Source: Bacillus sp. 1780r2a1
GTDB lineage: Bacteria; Bacillota; Bacilli; Bacillales; Bacillaceae_H
Length of the DNA stretch: 64,000 nucleotides
Reading direction: 5' to 3'
Assembly: GCA_024134725.1 (NCBI GenBank)
Contig: CP099863.1
Span: 2,849,258 to 2,913,257 of the forward strand
Positions 1 to 8,454 of the stretch are shown piece after piece. A model generated the notes under the pieces. It saw nothing but the letters and a program-made list of their open reading frames with translations. It was not told the origin of the DNA and made no database searches. Positions within the stretch are counted from its first letter, which is position 1, and each line of letters begins with the position of its first letter. The position numbers were made by a program, and so were the translations under genes.

Positions 1-175
1 CACAACAGCTTATGCTGACTATTTAGAGGTAAAAGAAAAGATAAACTTTAAAATTATGGACATTTTACAAGAAGAAGGCGTTGACTTTGCTTTTCCAACT
101 CGTGCTCTTGTCATGCAACAATCCGAAGATATTATTAAACAAGATACAAACATATTGGAAAGATCTCGCGGTTAA
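1..175 (+). CDS. C-terminal end of an MscS-family mechanosensitive channel (partial)
   Basis: The reading frame entering from the left edge (first full codon at base 2) codes for 57 residues and stops at 173-175. The tail has a segment ending YLEVKEKINFKIMDIL followed by EEGVDFAFPTRALVM. This matches the cytoplasmic C-terminal domain of MscS/YnaI-type small-conductance channels, where a helix is followed by an 'FAFPT/SR' strand. The channel would sit in the cytoplasmic membrane and open under hypo-osmotic stress. The membrane part lies outside the window, so the subfamily cannot be set. The gene is followed directly by a hairpin terminator. Confidence 0.75.
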   Translation, partial: TTAYADYLEVKEKINFKIMDILQEEGVDFAFPTRALVMQQSEDIIKQDTNILERSRG

Positions 176-176
176 C

Positions 177-209
177 AAAAAGGTTGCTAAATAAATTAGC
201 AACCTTTTT
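177..209. terminator. bidirectional terminator
   Basis: The arms AAAAAGGTTGCTAA and TTAGCAACCTTTTT form a 14-bp stem around a 5-base loop. The stem sits between the end of the MscS gene and the convergent LysM-CAP gene and has T runs on both strands. Confidence 0.85.
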
Positions 210-219
210 CCTTTCTATT

Positions 220-852
220 TTATTTTGAGATAAACATTTGTGTCCAGTAATGCCCATAGCTTCCGCCTTTAACATAACCTACTCCAATTTCTGTAAAGCT
301 ACTGGATAAAATATTTTTTCGATGTCCTTCACTATTCATCCATGATTTCACAACGGCTTCTGGTGTCGCTTGTCCAGCAGCAATGTTTTCACCTGCTGTT
401 TTATAAGAGATGCCAAAGTTTTTCAGCATAGTAAAAGGACTTCCGTATGTAGGAGAAGTATGACTAAAATAGTTTTTATCAATCATATCTTGAGATTTAT
501 AGCGAGCTACTCGTGCTACTTCCCAATTAGATTTTAACGGTTTTACCCCTACTTTCGCACGCTCTTCGTTCACAAGCTTTACAACTTGCTCTTCAAAAGA
601 TTGAGCCGTAGTGTTTACGCTTGGTACATTAATTTTTTGACCAGGATAAATGACATTGTGGTTCGAAATACTCGGGTTTGCATCAATAATTTCTTGAACA
701 CCTACCTGGTATTTCACTGCAATTTTCCACATAGTATCTCCTGATTGAACAGTATGTACTGTAGATGCTTGAGCGGTATGATTTAATCCAAAAACAAGAG
801 TGACAGACAACATTGTAATTGATGATAATTTTAATAAAGTTTTCATAATCAT
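220..852 (-). CDS. secreted LysM-CAP domain protein
   Basis: A 210-residue secreted protein. Residues 1-30 form a signal peptide ending near AQAS. A LysM peptidoglycan/chitin-binding repeat follows at about 33-77 (VHTVQSGDTMWKIA to YPGQKINVP). A CAP/SCP domain fills about 88-206, with the family landmarks HTSPTYGSPFTML, GENIA and WMNSEGHRKNIL. It resembles the YkwD group of Bacillus. CAP proteins of this type are envelope or spore-associated, and their biochemical activity is unsettled. Start choice is uncertain: ATG at 852 and ATG at 846 are in frame and neither has a good ribosome binding site. It is monocistronic, between two terminators. Confidence 0.85.
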   Translation of the reverse strand: MIMKTLLKLSSITMLSVTLVFGLNHTAQASTVHTVQSGDTMWKIAVKYQVGVQEIIDANPSISNHNVIYPGQKINVPSVNTTAQSFEEQVVKLVNEERAKVGVKPLKSNWEVARVARYKSQDMIDKNYFSHTSPTYGSPFTMLKNFGISYKTAGENIAAGQATPEAVVKSWMNSEGHRKNILSSSFTEIGVGYVKGGSYGHYWTQMFISK

Positions 853-926
853 ATTAAAGCAAATTTTTTGACAGATTAATAGCGGTAATAATCACCTATA
901 ATACTAATTTAAGAGAATAGCTTATA

Positions 927-959
927 CAAAAAAACGCACGGTTAACCGTGCGTTTTTTT
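927..959. terminator. terminator of the CNNM-family gene
   Basis: A near-perfect palindrome AAAAACGCACGG/CCGTGCGTTTTT centred on TTAA lies directly at the stop codon of the leftward gene, with a T run on the leftward transcript. Confidence 0.85.
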
Positions 960-2319
960 ATGAAGATAGGGCCTGTGACGGCTCCACTTCAGGGATCGCC
1001 ATTGGTTCTGAAACGACTTCAGTTACCTGACGACGCTTGATGACTTCCACGTATTGAATATGATGGTTTTCCATTGCTTTTACTTTAAACTCATACTGTT
1101 CAAACGTAATAACATCCTGTTGTTTCACATCATATTTTTCTGTTAATACCCAGCCACCAATCGTATCGATCTCTGTATCATCAATCCGGATGTCAAGAAG
1201 CTCGTTAATTTGACTTACTAGCACTTTTCCATCCACAATATAGTGGTAGTCTTTCACTTTTTGAATAAGGGGCTTTTCATCTGTATCAAATTCGTCACGA
1301 ATTTCACCAACGATTTCTTCTAAAATATCTTCAATTGTTACAATACCCGCTGTACCACCATATTCATCAACTAAAATCGCCATTTGAATACGTTCGCGCT
1401 GCATTTTTAGCAGCAAATCATGAATAGAAATCGTTTCAACCACTTGAATAATTGGACGAATATAATCTTTTAAATGAATTGATTGCGTATCTTTCATAAC
1501 AATCTCAGTTAAGATTTCCTTCATGTTTAACAAACCAACAATATGATCTTTATCTCCATCAATAATAGGATAGCGAGTAAATCGCTCTTCTTTTGCCATA
1601 TCTAAAATATATTCAATCGTATCTTCTTGATCAATCGAGACCACTTCTGTTCGCGGTACCATAATTTCTTTTGCCACTCGGTCATCAAAGTCAAAGATCT
1701 TACTGACATATTTAAATTCTGATTGATTAATTTCACCGCTTTTATAGCTTTCTGATAATAAGATGCGAAGCTCTTCTTCACTATGTGCTAATTCATGCTC
1801 AGATGCTAGTTTTAGTCCAAATAAACCTGTTAGCAAGCGAGCTGAACCATTAAGTACCCAGATAAAAGGATACATGATTTTATAAAAGAATATTAGCGGT
1901 TTTACAAATAATAGAGTCACCGCTTCAGCTTTTTGAATAGCAAACGTTTTAGGAGCTAATTCTCCAACTACCACATGTAGAAACGTAACGACAGCAAATG
2001 CGATGACAACTGAAATGACGGTAGATAATCCTCCCTCAATGCCGAGTTGTTCAAAAAGTGGTTCAAGCATGTGAGCTACAGTAGGCTCACCTAACCACCC
2101 AAGGCCTAATGCTGTAATTGTAATTCCTAGCTGGCAAGCGGATAAATATTCATCAAGGTTGGTAATAACTTGCTTCGCAGCTTTTGCATTTTTGCTCCCT
2201 TCCACTACTAATTGATCGATTCTAGAACTACGAATTCGAATAATTGCAAATTCTGTAGCAACGAAAAAAGCAGTTAATGCAATCAGCACCGCTAATAAAA
2301 TCAAGTTAAATATGTCCAA
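958..2319 (-). CDS. CNNM/CorC (HlyC) family cation transport protein
   Basis: A 453-residue membrane protein of the DUF21-CBS-CorC type. About residues 1-190 hold the DUF21/CNNM membrane domain with three to four helices and the ACQLGITITALGLGWLGEP motif. Two CBS domains follow at about 210-340, with VPRTEV and YGGTAGIVTIEDILEEIVG. A C-terminal CorC_HlyC domain is at about 355-435. In Bacillus and Staphylococcus relatives (YhdP/MpfA) are linked to Mg2+ efflux. The start codon is TTG at 2319 (reading MDIFNLILL), five bases after an AAGGAA box. That box is buried in a hairpin described separately. Single gene with its own terminator. Confidence 0.9.
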   Translation of the reverse strand: MDIFNLILLAVLIALTAFFVATEFAIIRIRSSRIDQLVVEGSKNAKAAKQVITNLDEYLSACQLGITITALGLGWLGEPTVAHMLEPLFEQLGIEGGLSTVISVVIAFAVVTFLHVVVGELAPKTFAIQKAEAVTLLFVKPLIFFYKIMYPFIWVLNGSARLLTGLFGLKLASEHELAHSEEELRILLSESYKSGEINQSEFKYVSKIFDFDDRVAKEIMVPRTEVVSIDQEDTIEYILDMAKEERFTRYPIIDGDKDHIVGLLNMKEILTEIVMKDTQSIHLKDYIRPIIQVVETISIHDLLLKMQRERIQMAILVDEYGGTAGIVTIEDILEEIVGEIRDEFDTDEKPLIQKVKDYHYIVDGKVLVSQINELLDIRIDDTEIDTIGGWVLTEKYDVKQQDVITFEQYEFKVKAMENHHIQYVEVIKRRQVTEVVSEPMAIPEVEPSQALSS

Positions 2320-2325
2320 TCAAGT

Positions 2326-2364
2326 TCCTTAGCTCGTAATAGTACGAGTAAGGAGTCACCTCCT
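2326..2364 (-). promoter_or_regulatory. candidate attenuator: alternative hairpins at the ribosome binding site of the CNNM gene
   Basis: On the leftward transcript TCCTTA-CTCGTA (2354-2343) pairs with TACGAG-C-TAAGGA (2338-2326). This gives a 12-bp hairpin with a four-base loop and one bulged C, and TAAGGA is the ribosome binding site of the TTG start at 2319. A competing small hairpin, AGGAG-GTGA-CTCCT at 2364-2351, shares the bases CTCCT. The two structures exclude each other. The structure is seen directly; a regulatory role is inferred. Confidence 0.5.
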
Positions 2365-2513
2365 AAGTGATTAAAAGTTTAAAACACTTTTTATTCCTAA
2401 ATAGTTATTTCTTTTTATTTTAAATCTAAAAAACTGTGTCGTCAAACCTTTTAGCTAGTGTTCTAACACGAATCTCAAGTATAAATACCTTACACCTTTT
2501 ATAAAACACACTC

Positions 2514-2753
2514 TTACTTTTTACTTTTCAAAGGCATATAGAAGCTGACAATCACACATATTAGGCCTATCAAAAAGAGAAAAACAGGCACCTCATTTAA
2601 AAATACTGTCAGGTAATCACCTGCTTTCCTTGCGTGAATGGGAACTAAATTCAATTCCATGATGAGACTAACGAATGCAATTGCTTTTAAACAAACTCCT
2701 AACAAAAACAACCCTAGTCTACTCCTGATTCCCAATAAAAACATTCCTTTCAC
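2514..2753 (-). CDS. small two-helix membrane protein, unknown function
   Basis: A 79-residue hydrophobic protein with two predicted membrane segments (about 10-32 and 53-73), a short polar loop (HARKAGDYL) and a basic tail (LKSKK). I do not recognise a family. The longest start is GTG at 2753; ATG at 2744 is in frame, and both lie on top of the AAAGGA sequence, so initiation is unclear. It stands alone between the CNNM leader and the terminator at 2881. It is a plausible gene because of its length, composition and lack of a better reading on either strand. Confidence 0.55.
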   Translation of the reverse strand: MKGMFLLGIRSRLGLFLLGVCLKAIAFVSLIMELNLVPIHARKAGDYLTVFLNEVPVFLFLIGLICVIVSFYMPLKSKK

Positions 2754-2880
2754 ATATTCATCTTTTACATTCCTGTAATGACAGAATTTTCACTTATTAT
2801 CAAAGTATGAATTTCCCAAACTACTTATCACTGATTATTTATATATATGAAGAAATAAACTACCCGATATTTTTTATATA

Positions 2881-2914
2881 AAAAAACCGCATCTTTTGTA
2901 GATACGGCTTTTTT
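2881..2914 (-). terminator. terminator downstream of the MetE-like gene
   Basis: The leftward transcript forms GCCGTATCT-ACAAA-AGATGCGG with one G-U pair, followed by seven T. Confidence 0.75.
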
Positions 2915-2984
2915 GCTTTTATTACTAATGAAAGGAAAAATCTAATGAGATTCTTATGTAAAGCTAAAAAACAACTGATAATTT

Positions 2985-4112
2985 TTAGATAGTGCCCCAA
3001 ACATCTTGAGCAATTTTAACGACATGACTAATTTTATTCCATTGCTCTTCTTCTGTTAGTTCATTTCCTTCTTCCGTACTTGCAAAGCCACATTGAGGAC
3101 TAAGGGACAGATTTTCTAGAGGAATAGATGCACTCGCTTCTTTAATTCTTTGTTTAATAACTTCTGTATCTTCTAGCGTAGGAAACTTAGATGTTACTAG
3201 TCCTAATACAACTGTTTGGTTGTCACGTGTAAAGCTTTTTAACGGTCCAAAATCTCCTGAACGATTATCATCATATTCAAGGAAAAGTCCATCTACATGT
3301 AAGTTAGCAAAGATTGCATCGGATATAGTATCGTAGCCACCACTAGTAATGTACGTAGACCTAAAGTTCCCACGACAGATGTGCATCGTAATAATCATAT
3401 CATCGGGCTTTTTAGAAATAGCGTCGTTTAAGCAATTAACTCTCGTATCAATAATATCTTTTACATCCATACCCAACTTCTCCACAACTGCATCGATACG
3501 CTCTTCAGAAACAAAATCAATCCATGAAGTGTCATCTAACTGTAAGTAGCGGCATCCTGCATCATAAAAAGCTTGAATCGCTTTTTGATAAGCAACTACC
3601 GTGTCATGATAAAACTGTTCTCTATCTCCATTATAATAAGTGTCCTCTTGAATTCGAGTAAATAGCATGTTTGGGCTTGGAATAGCAAACTTAGCAACTT
3701 GACTTCCATCACCGTATTCTTCAACGGCTTCTTTTAAAAATGTAAAATGTTCTAGCATATAATGATGGTTGAAATCTACTTTACCAACTACCTTAATTGC
3801 TTTATTTTTTGTTTTAGCACCTTTAAATTGACTAATATACTCCGTTTCAAACTCTTCTACACCCTCTAGGCCTGATAAGAAATCCAAGTGCCACCAAGCA
3901 CGTCTAAATTCTCCGTCAGTGATAGATTTAAGTCCCACTTCAAGTTGTTTCTGGACAAGCTTTAAAATCTCCTGGTCCTCTACAGATTTTAAAGCCGTCT
4001 TGCTAATTCTACCATTGATATAAGCTTCTCTTGCTTCTTTGAGAGGAGTTGTTCTTAAAAAGCTCCCTACGTGATCAGCTTTAAATGGAGCTTTCACTAA
4101 TGTCTTTGTCAT
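2985..4112 (-). CDS. yxjG: MetE-like methyltransferase (YxjG/YxjH family)
   Basis: 375 residues, the length of the B. subtilis YxjG/YxjH proteins, which correspond to the C-terminal catalytic half of cobalamin-independent methionine synthase. Visible family features are the N-terminal PFKADHVGSFLR motif, DGEFRRAWWHLDF, YLQLDDTSW, the zinc-ligand region around MHICRGNFRS, and LSPQCGFAS near the end, where the cysteine would bind zinc. The expected role is methyl transfer to homocysteine or a related thiol in methionine/SAM supply. Control by a SAM riboswitch immediately upstream supports the sulfur assignment. The donor used by these short forms is not settled. The symbol is by family resemblance; the paralogue YxjH would fit equally. 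Confidence 0.88.
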   Translation of the reverse strand: MTKTLVKAPFKADHVGSFLRTTPLKEAREAYINGRISKTALKSVEDQEILKLVQKQLEVGLKSITDGEFRRAWWHLDFLSGLEGVEEFETEYISQFKGAKTKNKAIKVVGKVDFNHHYMLEHFTFLKEAVEEYGDGSQVAKFAIPSPNMLFTRIQEDTYYNGDREQFYHDTVVAYQKAIQAFYDAGCRYLQLDDTSWIDFVSEERIDAVVEKLGMDVKDIIDTRVNCLNDAISKKPDDMIITMHICRGNFRSTYITSGGYDTISDAIFANLHVDGLFLEYDDNRSGDFGPLKSFTRDNQTVVLGLVTSKFPTLEDTEVIKQRIKEASASIPLENLSLSPQCGFASTEEGNELTEEEQWNKISHVVKIAQDVWGTI

Positions 4113-4138
4113 AGTTCTATTCCCTCTTTCTATTCAAA

Positions 4139-4293
4139 ATAAAAAACCTCATCTTAAAGATAAGAAGAGGTTAATAGTCATTATCGGTTCTTCTCCTATC
4201 TTCAAGCAAGTTGCTACTGGAATTGGCACAGTACTTAAACAGTCTGTTGCCGAGGCTTCACGGGGCCAGTCCCTCCACCTCTCGAGATAAGAA
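4139..4293 (-). promoter_or_regulatory. SAM-I (S-box) riboswitch with terminator
   Basis: The leftward transcript begins near 4293 with the S-box core: CGAGAGGTGGAGGGACTGG, then CCCCGTGAAGCCTCGGCAAC, the K-turn and P3 segments. It ends in a terminator hairpin at 4172-4139 (AACCTCTTCTTATC / AGATGAGGTT plus T run). These conserved blocks in this order define SAM-I riboswitches. High SAM is known to favour the terminator, switching off the MetE-like gene that starts at 4112. Confidence 0.95.
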
Positions 4294-4457
4294 TATTCAA
4301 TTAATTAACTAGGAAAAATATTACACTTATTTTCTTAACCTGTCAACAAGGAATTTGAAAAATCAGAAATGAAACATTTTTCTTGTAATATTGAGGATTG
4401 ATGCATATCCGAATTCATAAAAGATAAAACGTGCTCAAATATACCTTGTCACTTTAC

Positions 4458-4488
4458 TTGTCTCTATCTATATGATATATGTTATAAT
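4458..4488 (+). promoter_or_regulatory. candidate sigma-A promoter with extended -10
   Basis: TTGTCT (4458-4463), a 19-base spacer, then TGTTATAAT with TATAAT at 4483-4488. The TG upstream of the -10 compensates for the long spacer. It would drive the small gene at 4529. Confidence 0.5.
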
Positions 4489-4528
4489 CATGTGACCTAG
4501 GTTTTAAATAAGGAGGAACCTCACAAAG

Positions 4529-4771
4529 ATGTTAGTTAAAGGATTACAACTATTAAAATATGTCTTTTTAATCGGAGCTGTGGTATACGGAATAATTGCT
4601 TTTCAAAACAGTGATTCCACCAACTATATTGCTTATTTACCATACATTCAGTTAATGCTAAGTTTATTTTTATTTATTGAAGCTGTTTTGACGTTTAAGG
4701 AAAGCAAACTGCATTCAGCATTTTTTCTAGTCATTTCTGTGTTCTGCTTCGCTATCTATTTTGAAGTGTAA
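4529..4771 (+). CDS. small membrane protein, unknown function
   Basis: 80 residues with three predicted membrane segments (about 8-26, 33-53 and 60-79) and almost no soluble part. It has the layout of short DUF3953-like Bacillus membrane proteins, but I cannot confirm the family. A strong AAGGAGGAACC ribosome binding site lies 9-10 bases before the ATG, and a promoter with an extended -10 lies 40 bases upstream. Its stop codon abuts a hairpin terminator shared with the convergent sirtuin gene. It stands between two leftward units, so it is its own transcription unit. Confidence 0.7.
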   Translation: MLVKGLQLLKYVFLIGAVVYGIIAFQNSDSTNYIAYLPYIQLMLSLFLFIEAVLTFKESKLHSAFFLVISVFCFAIYFEV

Positions 4772-4802
4772 AAAAAGCACGCTGCTCATAGCGTGCTTTT
4801 TC
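4771..4802. terminator. bidirectional terminator
   Basis: AAAAAGCACGC and GCGTGCTTTTT pair around TGCTCATA, between two convergent genes. Confidence 0.85.
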
Positions 4803-5532
4803 ATTTCTCATTTCTTAAAGCGGTTACAACTTCGCCGATTGGAAGATATATTTGACTATCAAACACATAGTCATAGTGAGTTGGCTCTTTATTAATAATA
4901 ATCATTGGTATCTGACCAAGTTTTCTAACTAGTAAAGGAATTTGATTAATAGGCGTTACTTGCAAAGATGAACCCATTACAATAAATAAATCGCTCTGTA
5001 AAGCTACCTCTACAGCTTCTTCAAAACAGTGAATTGAATCTCCAAACAAAACAACATTAGGCTTTAATACCTCTTCACATGACGTACAACTCGGTAATCC
5101 CGCTTTGTTTAGAAAATCTAACCCAAATTCATTTTTACACTTTTGACAATGTGCTCGCTTAATTGTTCCGTGAATTTCATATACATTCTTACTTCCTGCT
5201 TTTTGGTGCAGCCCGTCAATATTTTGTGTAATGACATGCACCGTCTTTTCTTGTCCTAATTCTGCTATAAAGTCATGGCCTGAGTTAGGTTCATATTCAT
5301 GAAGTAGCTTTACACGAAAAATCTCTTTAAATAGCTCCCAGAAAAGCACCGGATCATTTCGATAAAAAGAAGTGGAAATCACATCTGAAAATTCTAAGTT
5401 CTTTCGATACAATCCATTCTGAGAGCGAAAATCAGGTATGCCTGACTCTGTACTTACTCCCGCCCCCGTAAAGAAACAAATTCGCTCTGCTTCTCCAATT
5501 TGTTTCTTTAACTCTTCAAGTTGCATATTCAT
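4801..5532 (-). CDS. srtN: NAD-dependent protein deacylase, Sir2 family
   Basis: 243 residues, a compact bacterial sirtuin. The Rossmann fold carries the NAD motif GAGVSTESGIPDFRS (about 23-37) and TQNIDGLHQKAG (102-113). The catalytic histidine is His121 in EIHG. A zinc ribbon is formed by Cys129, Cys132, Cys149 and Cys152. The C-terminal GSSLQVTPINQIP loop is intact, so it should be active. Sirtuins remove acetyl or other acyl groups from lysines using NAD. The B. subtilis counterpart is SrtN (YhdZ), called CobB elsewhere. The gene sits 12 bases after the UspA-family gene and is probably cotranscribed with it. Start ATG at 5532 follows TAGGAGAGAGAGCC. Confidence 0.92.
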   Translation of the reverse strand: MNMQLEELKKQIGEAERICFFTGAGVSTESGIPDFRSQNGLYRKNLEFSDVISTSFYRNDPVLFWELFKEIFRVKLLHEYEPNSGHDFIAELGQEKTVHVITQNIDGLHQKAGSKNVYEIHGTIKRAHCQKCKNEFGLDFLNKAGLPSCTSCEEVLKPNVVLFGDSIHCFEEAVEVALQSDLFIVMGSSLQVTPINQIPLLVRKLGQIPMIIINKEPTHYDYVFDSQIYLPIGEVVTALRNEK

Positions 5533-5544
5533 TGGCTCTCTCTC

Positions 5545-5943
5545 CTACTTAACAATAAGTACGGGTATCTTTACATGCTGAGCAATTTTATGACTTACGC
5601 TTCCCAAAAACATTTCTTTTACTGGATTTAACCCTCGACTTCCAACTACTACAACATCAAAGTGATTGTTGTTAGCAAATTGAATAATAGTTTTAGCAGC
5701 ATCTCCATGAATAAACGTAATTTCATATTCTATATTAGATTTTGCTAACACTTCTTGTGTTGTTTGGATACGCTTTTCTCTTGTTTCATCTATTCCAAGC
5801 GTATTCAACCTACTATCTCCTTCTACCGCATATATCACTTGAACAAAGCTGCGGTCAGTTAAGTTCGCTAGAGTAACCGCTTTTTCAGCTGCTCTAGCAG
5901 CGTGTTCAGAACCATCTGAAGCTAATAGAATTCGCTTGAACAT
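5545..5943 (-). CDS. universal stress protein, UspA family
   Basis: 132 residues forming one Usp domain. The N-terminal strand KRILLASDGSEHAARA holds the conserved Asp, and the nucleotide-binding loop near the C-terminus reads VVVGSRGLNPVKEMFLGSVS (G-x2-G-x9-G-S pattern), indicating the ATP-binding class. It is a cytoplasmic stress protein of unknown precise function. It is the first gene of a two-gene leftward unit with the sirtuin (12-base gap). The start follows AAAAGGAGTGAAGAC, a strong ribosome binding site. Pairing with a deacylase is suggestive of a stress/acylation link, but this is inference. Confidence 0.9.
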   Translation of the reverse strand: MFKRILLASDGSEHAARAAEKAVTLANLTDRSFVQVIYAVEGDSRLNTLGIDETREKRIQTTQEVLAKSNIEYEITFIHGDAAKTIIQFANNNHFDVVVVGSRGLNPVKEMFLGSVSHKIAQHVKIPVLIVK

Positions 5944-6101
5944 GTCTTCACTCCTTTTCTATCAATTATAACAGCTCTACTAATTTTTATTCCATTGAAG
6001 AAATCGATATAAAAATTAAATTTTCTAAAAATACCCTCGCTTTTTGTGTTATACTAATAAACAGAAGTGCTATACTAAATAAAAGCTAACTAAAAGGACT
6101 G

Positions 6102-6248
6102 ATGGCTATTATGGGTTTTGAGCTGATATGTACCTTTTGCAAAGGGCTTGGGAAAGTAATGATTATTCCTGGCATATTCTACACAAAAAAGTGTAAGCAT
6201 TGCGAAGGTACTGGTTTGAAATTAAAAAAAGACGAAACTCCTCTGTAA
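6102..6248 (+). CDS. yuiA: YuiA-like small zinc-finger protein
   Basis: A 48-residue protein with two zinc-knuckle halves, CTFCKGLGK and CKHCEGTGL, that is two CxxCxGxG motifs as in the DnaJ zinc finger. B. subtilis YuiA has this size and motif pair, hence the symbol; its function is unknown. Two ATGs are possible: 6102 is only three bases from AAAAGGA and 6111 is twelve bases away, so the start is uncertain by three residues. The last codons overlap the terminator of the convergent pfkA gene. Candidate -10 boxes TATACT lie at about 6052 and 6071. Confidence 0.72.
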   Translation: MAIMGFELICTFCKGLGKVMIIPGIFYTKKCKHCEGTGLKLKKDETPL

Positions 6249-6260
6249 GAAGTCTCGCCT
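6226..6260 (-). terminator. pfkA terminator
   Basis: On the leftward transcript GGCGAGACT pairs with AGTTTCGTC (G-U pairs allowed), followed by seven T. The element overlaps the 3' end of the opposite yuiA-like gene. Confidence 0.7.
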
Positions 6261-6269
6261 TTATATCGT

Positions 6270-7235
<966 letters not shown>

Positions 7236-7462
7236 TCACCTCATCAAAAGTCAAATCAATTGACACTGTATTCTATTTTTACATTCTACATGACTACAAA
7301 GTATTTGTGTAGTAATTCACAACAGATTTCTATTATTATTTTTAAATGTCCTTACATTTTCATATGTTTTAGTTATTAACAGTTAAATATTCAATTTTTT
7401 TCTATTTTTTTAAAGGAAAATACATCTTTCTACTCGCTATAATTTTCATTTTTTTCATATTT

Positions 7463-7507
7463 TGTAATGAAAATGTAACGTTTTAACCTGTCGAAAGGTG
7501 TTATGAT
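7463..7507 (+). promoter_or_regulatory. WalR-type box and -10 of the NlpC/P60 gene
   Basis: TGTAAT-GAAAA-TGTAAC (7463-7479) fits the known WalR direct repeat TGTWAH-N5-TGTWAH exactly. A -10 TATGAT lies at 7502-7507 with no good -35, the arrangement expected when an activator bound near -43 replaces the -35 contact. The rest of the 318-base gap between pfkA and this gene is AT-rich and shows nothing else. Confidence 0.65.
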
Positions 7508-7547
7508 TATTTTACGAAAATTGACGGAAAATTGATGGAGGACCATT

Positions 7548-8213
7548 ATGAAGAAACTTGTAGCAGTTTTTACCCTCGCTAGCTTTTTATTTGCTAGCCC
7601 TTTAGTTAGTCAAGCTGCGCTAGGTGATCAAACATTAAAGCAGGGCATGAGGCATCAAGATGTTCAGCAATTGCAGCAACTTTTAAAGAAAAAAGGTTAT
7701 TTTACTGGCAATACAACAACTTATTTTGGCCCAGCTACATCAAATGCAGTTAAATCATTCCAGCGTAAAAATGGACTGTCTGCCGATGGAGTTGTTGGAA
7801 AAGGTACATACGCAAAGCTAGGAGTGAAAACTTCTTCACAGACTTCTACGTTTAATGCTTCAAAAGTTATTAACAAAGGAAAACAATATATAGGTGTTCC
7901 ATATCGTTGGGGTGGAACAACGCCTAGCGGATTCGATTGTAGCGGCTTTATTGGTTATACTTTCAAGCAGAGCGTTGGCATTACTCTACCTCGAACTGTG
8001 GCCGAGATTTATAAAAAAGGTACTCGAGTAACAAGCTTGCAACCTGGGGACATCGTGTTTTTTCAAACATACCAAAAAGGTGCTTCACATGCTGGCATCT
8101 ATATGGGCAACAATCAATTTTTACATAGCTCATCTTCAAAAGGTGTTTCAGTTGCTTCATTAAAAGATAGCTATTGGAGTAAGCGTTATATCGGTGCAAA
8201 AAGAATTCGTTAA
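7548..8213 (+). CDS. secreted NlpC/P60 peptidoglycan endopeptidase with PG-binding domain
   Basis: 221 residues. A signal peptide (1-23, cut after SQA) is followed by a PG_binding_1 domain (about 28-92; LKQGMRHQDVQQLQQLL, FQRKNGLSADGVVG) and an NlpC/P60 domain (about 105-221). The catalytic triad candidates are Cys131 in GFDCSGF, His181 in SHAGIYMG and His193 in FLHSS. Such enzymes cut the D-Glu-meso-DAP bond in the stem peptide and act in the wall. The box TGGAGG lies nine bases before the ATG. The WalR-type site upstream fits the known control of the endopeptidases lytE and cwlO. It uses a PG_binding_1 domain instead of LysM repeats, so it is not a direct LytE counterpart. Confidence 0.92.
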   Translation: MKKLVAVFTLASFLFASPLVSQAALGDQTLKQGMRHQDVQQLQQLLKKKGYFTGNTTTYFGPATSNAVKSFQRKNGLSADGVVGKGTYAKLGVKTSSQTSTFNASKVINKGKQYIGVPYRWGGTTPSGFDCSGFIGYTFKQSVGITLPRTVAEIYKKGTRVTSLQPGDIVFFQTYQKGASHAGIYMGNNQFLHSSSSKGVSVASLKDSYWSKRYIGAKRIR

Positions 8214-8215
8214 TC

Positions 8216-8245
8216 AAAAAAAGCCAACTTACGTTGGCTTTTTTT
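8216..8245. terminator. bidirectional terminator
   Basis: AAAAAAAGCCAAC and GTTGGCTTTTTTT form a 13-bp stem with loop TTAC. Confidence 0.88.
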
Positions 8246-8369
8246 AACGACAAAAACTATAGTATTCATTAATGATATCTAGTACTGTTGGATACTCATC
8301 TACCCACGTAAAGTTAGTCTTCTCGTTTTGTTCTTGTTCTGTTTCTTTTTTAATTGTAATTTGCTCCAC
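8244..8369 (-). CDS. 41-residue acidic small protein, unknown
   Basis: A short leftward frame from GTG at 8369 with a good GGGAGAG ribosome binding site seven bases upstream. The product is rich in Glu, Gln and Lys in the first half (KKETEQEQNEK) and has an aromatic second half (NFTWVDEYPTVLDIIN EYY). It ends inside the terminator shared with the NlpC/P60 gene. It has no signal peptide or membrane segment. I do not recognise a family. The ribosome binding site, coding-like composition and fit to the terminator support it; conservation would have to confirm it. Confidence 0.5.
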   Translation of the reverse strand: MEQITIKKETEQEQNEKTNFTWVDEYPTVLDIINEYYSFCR

Positions 8370-8454
8370 AAAATATCTCTCCCTTTTTCTGTTATATAAC
8401 ATATATATCGTTTTCCTTTTGTTTTATAACAAAAATTCTAAAAAAAGAAGACGT

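Noticed and set aside
2310-2360. Leader peptide beginning VTPYSYYYELRN upstream of the CNNM gene
   Set aside because: The GTG is fused to the AGGAGG with no spacing, so initiation is unlikely; mentioned only as part of the hairpin finding.
5944-6060. Sigma-B promoter for the UspA-sirtuin unit (GTTTAT ... GGGTAT)
   Set aside because: The spacer is 20 bases, well outside the 12-14 expected.
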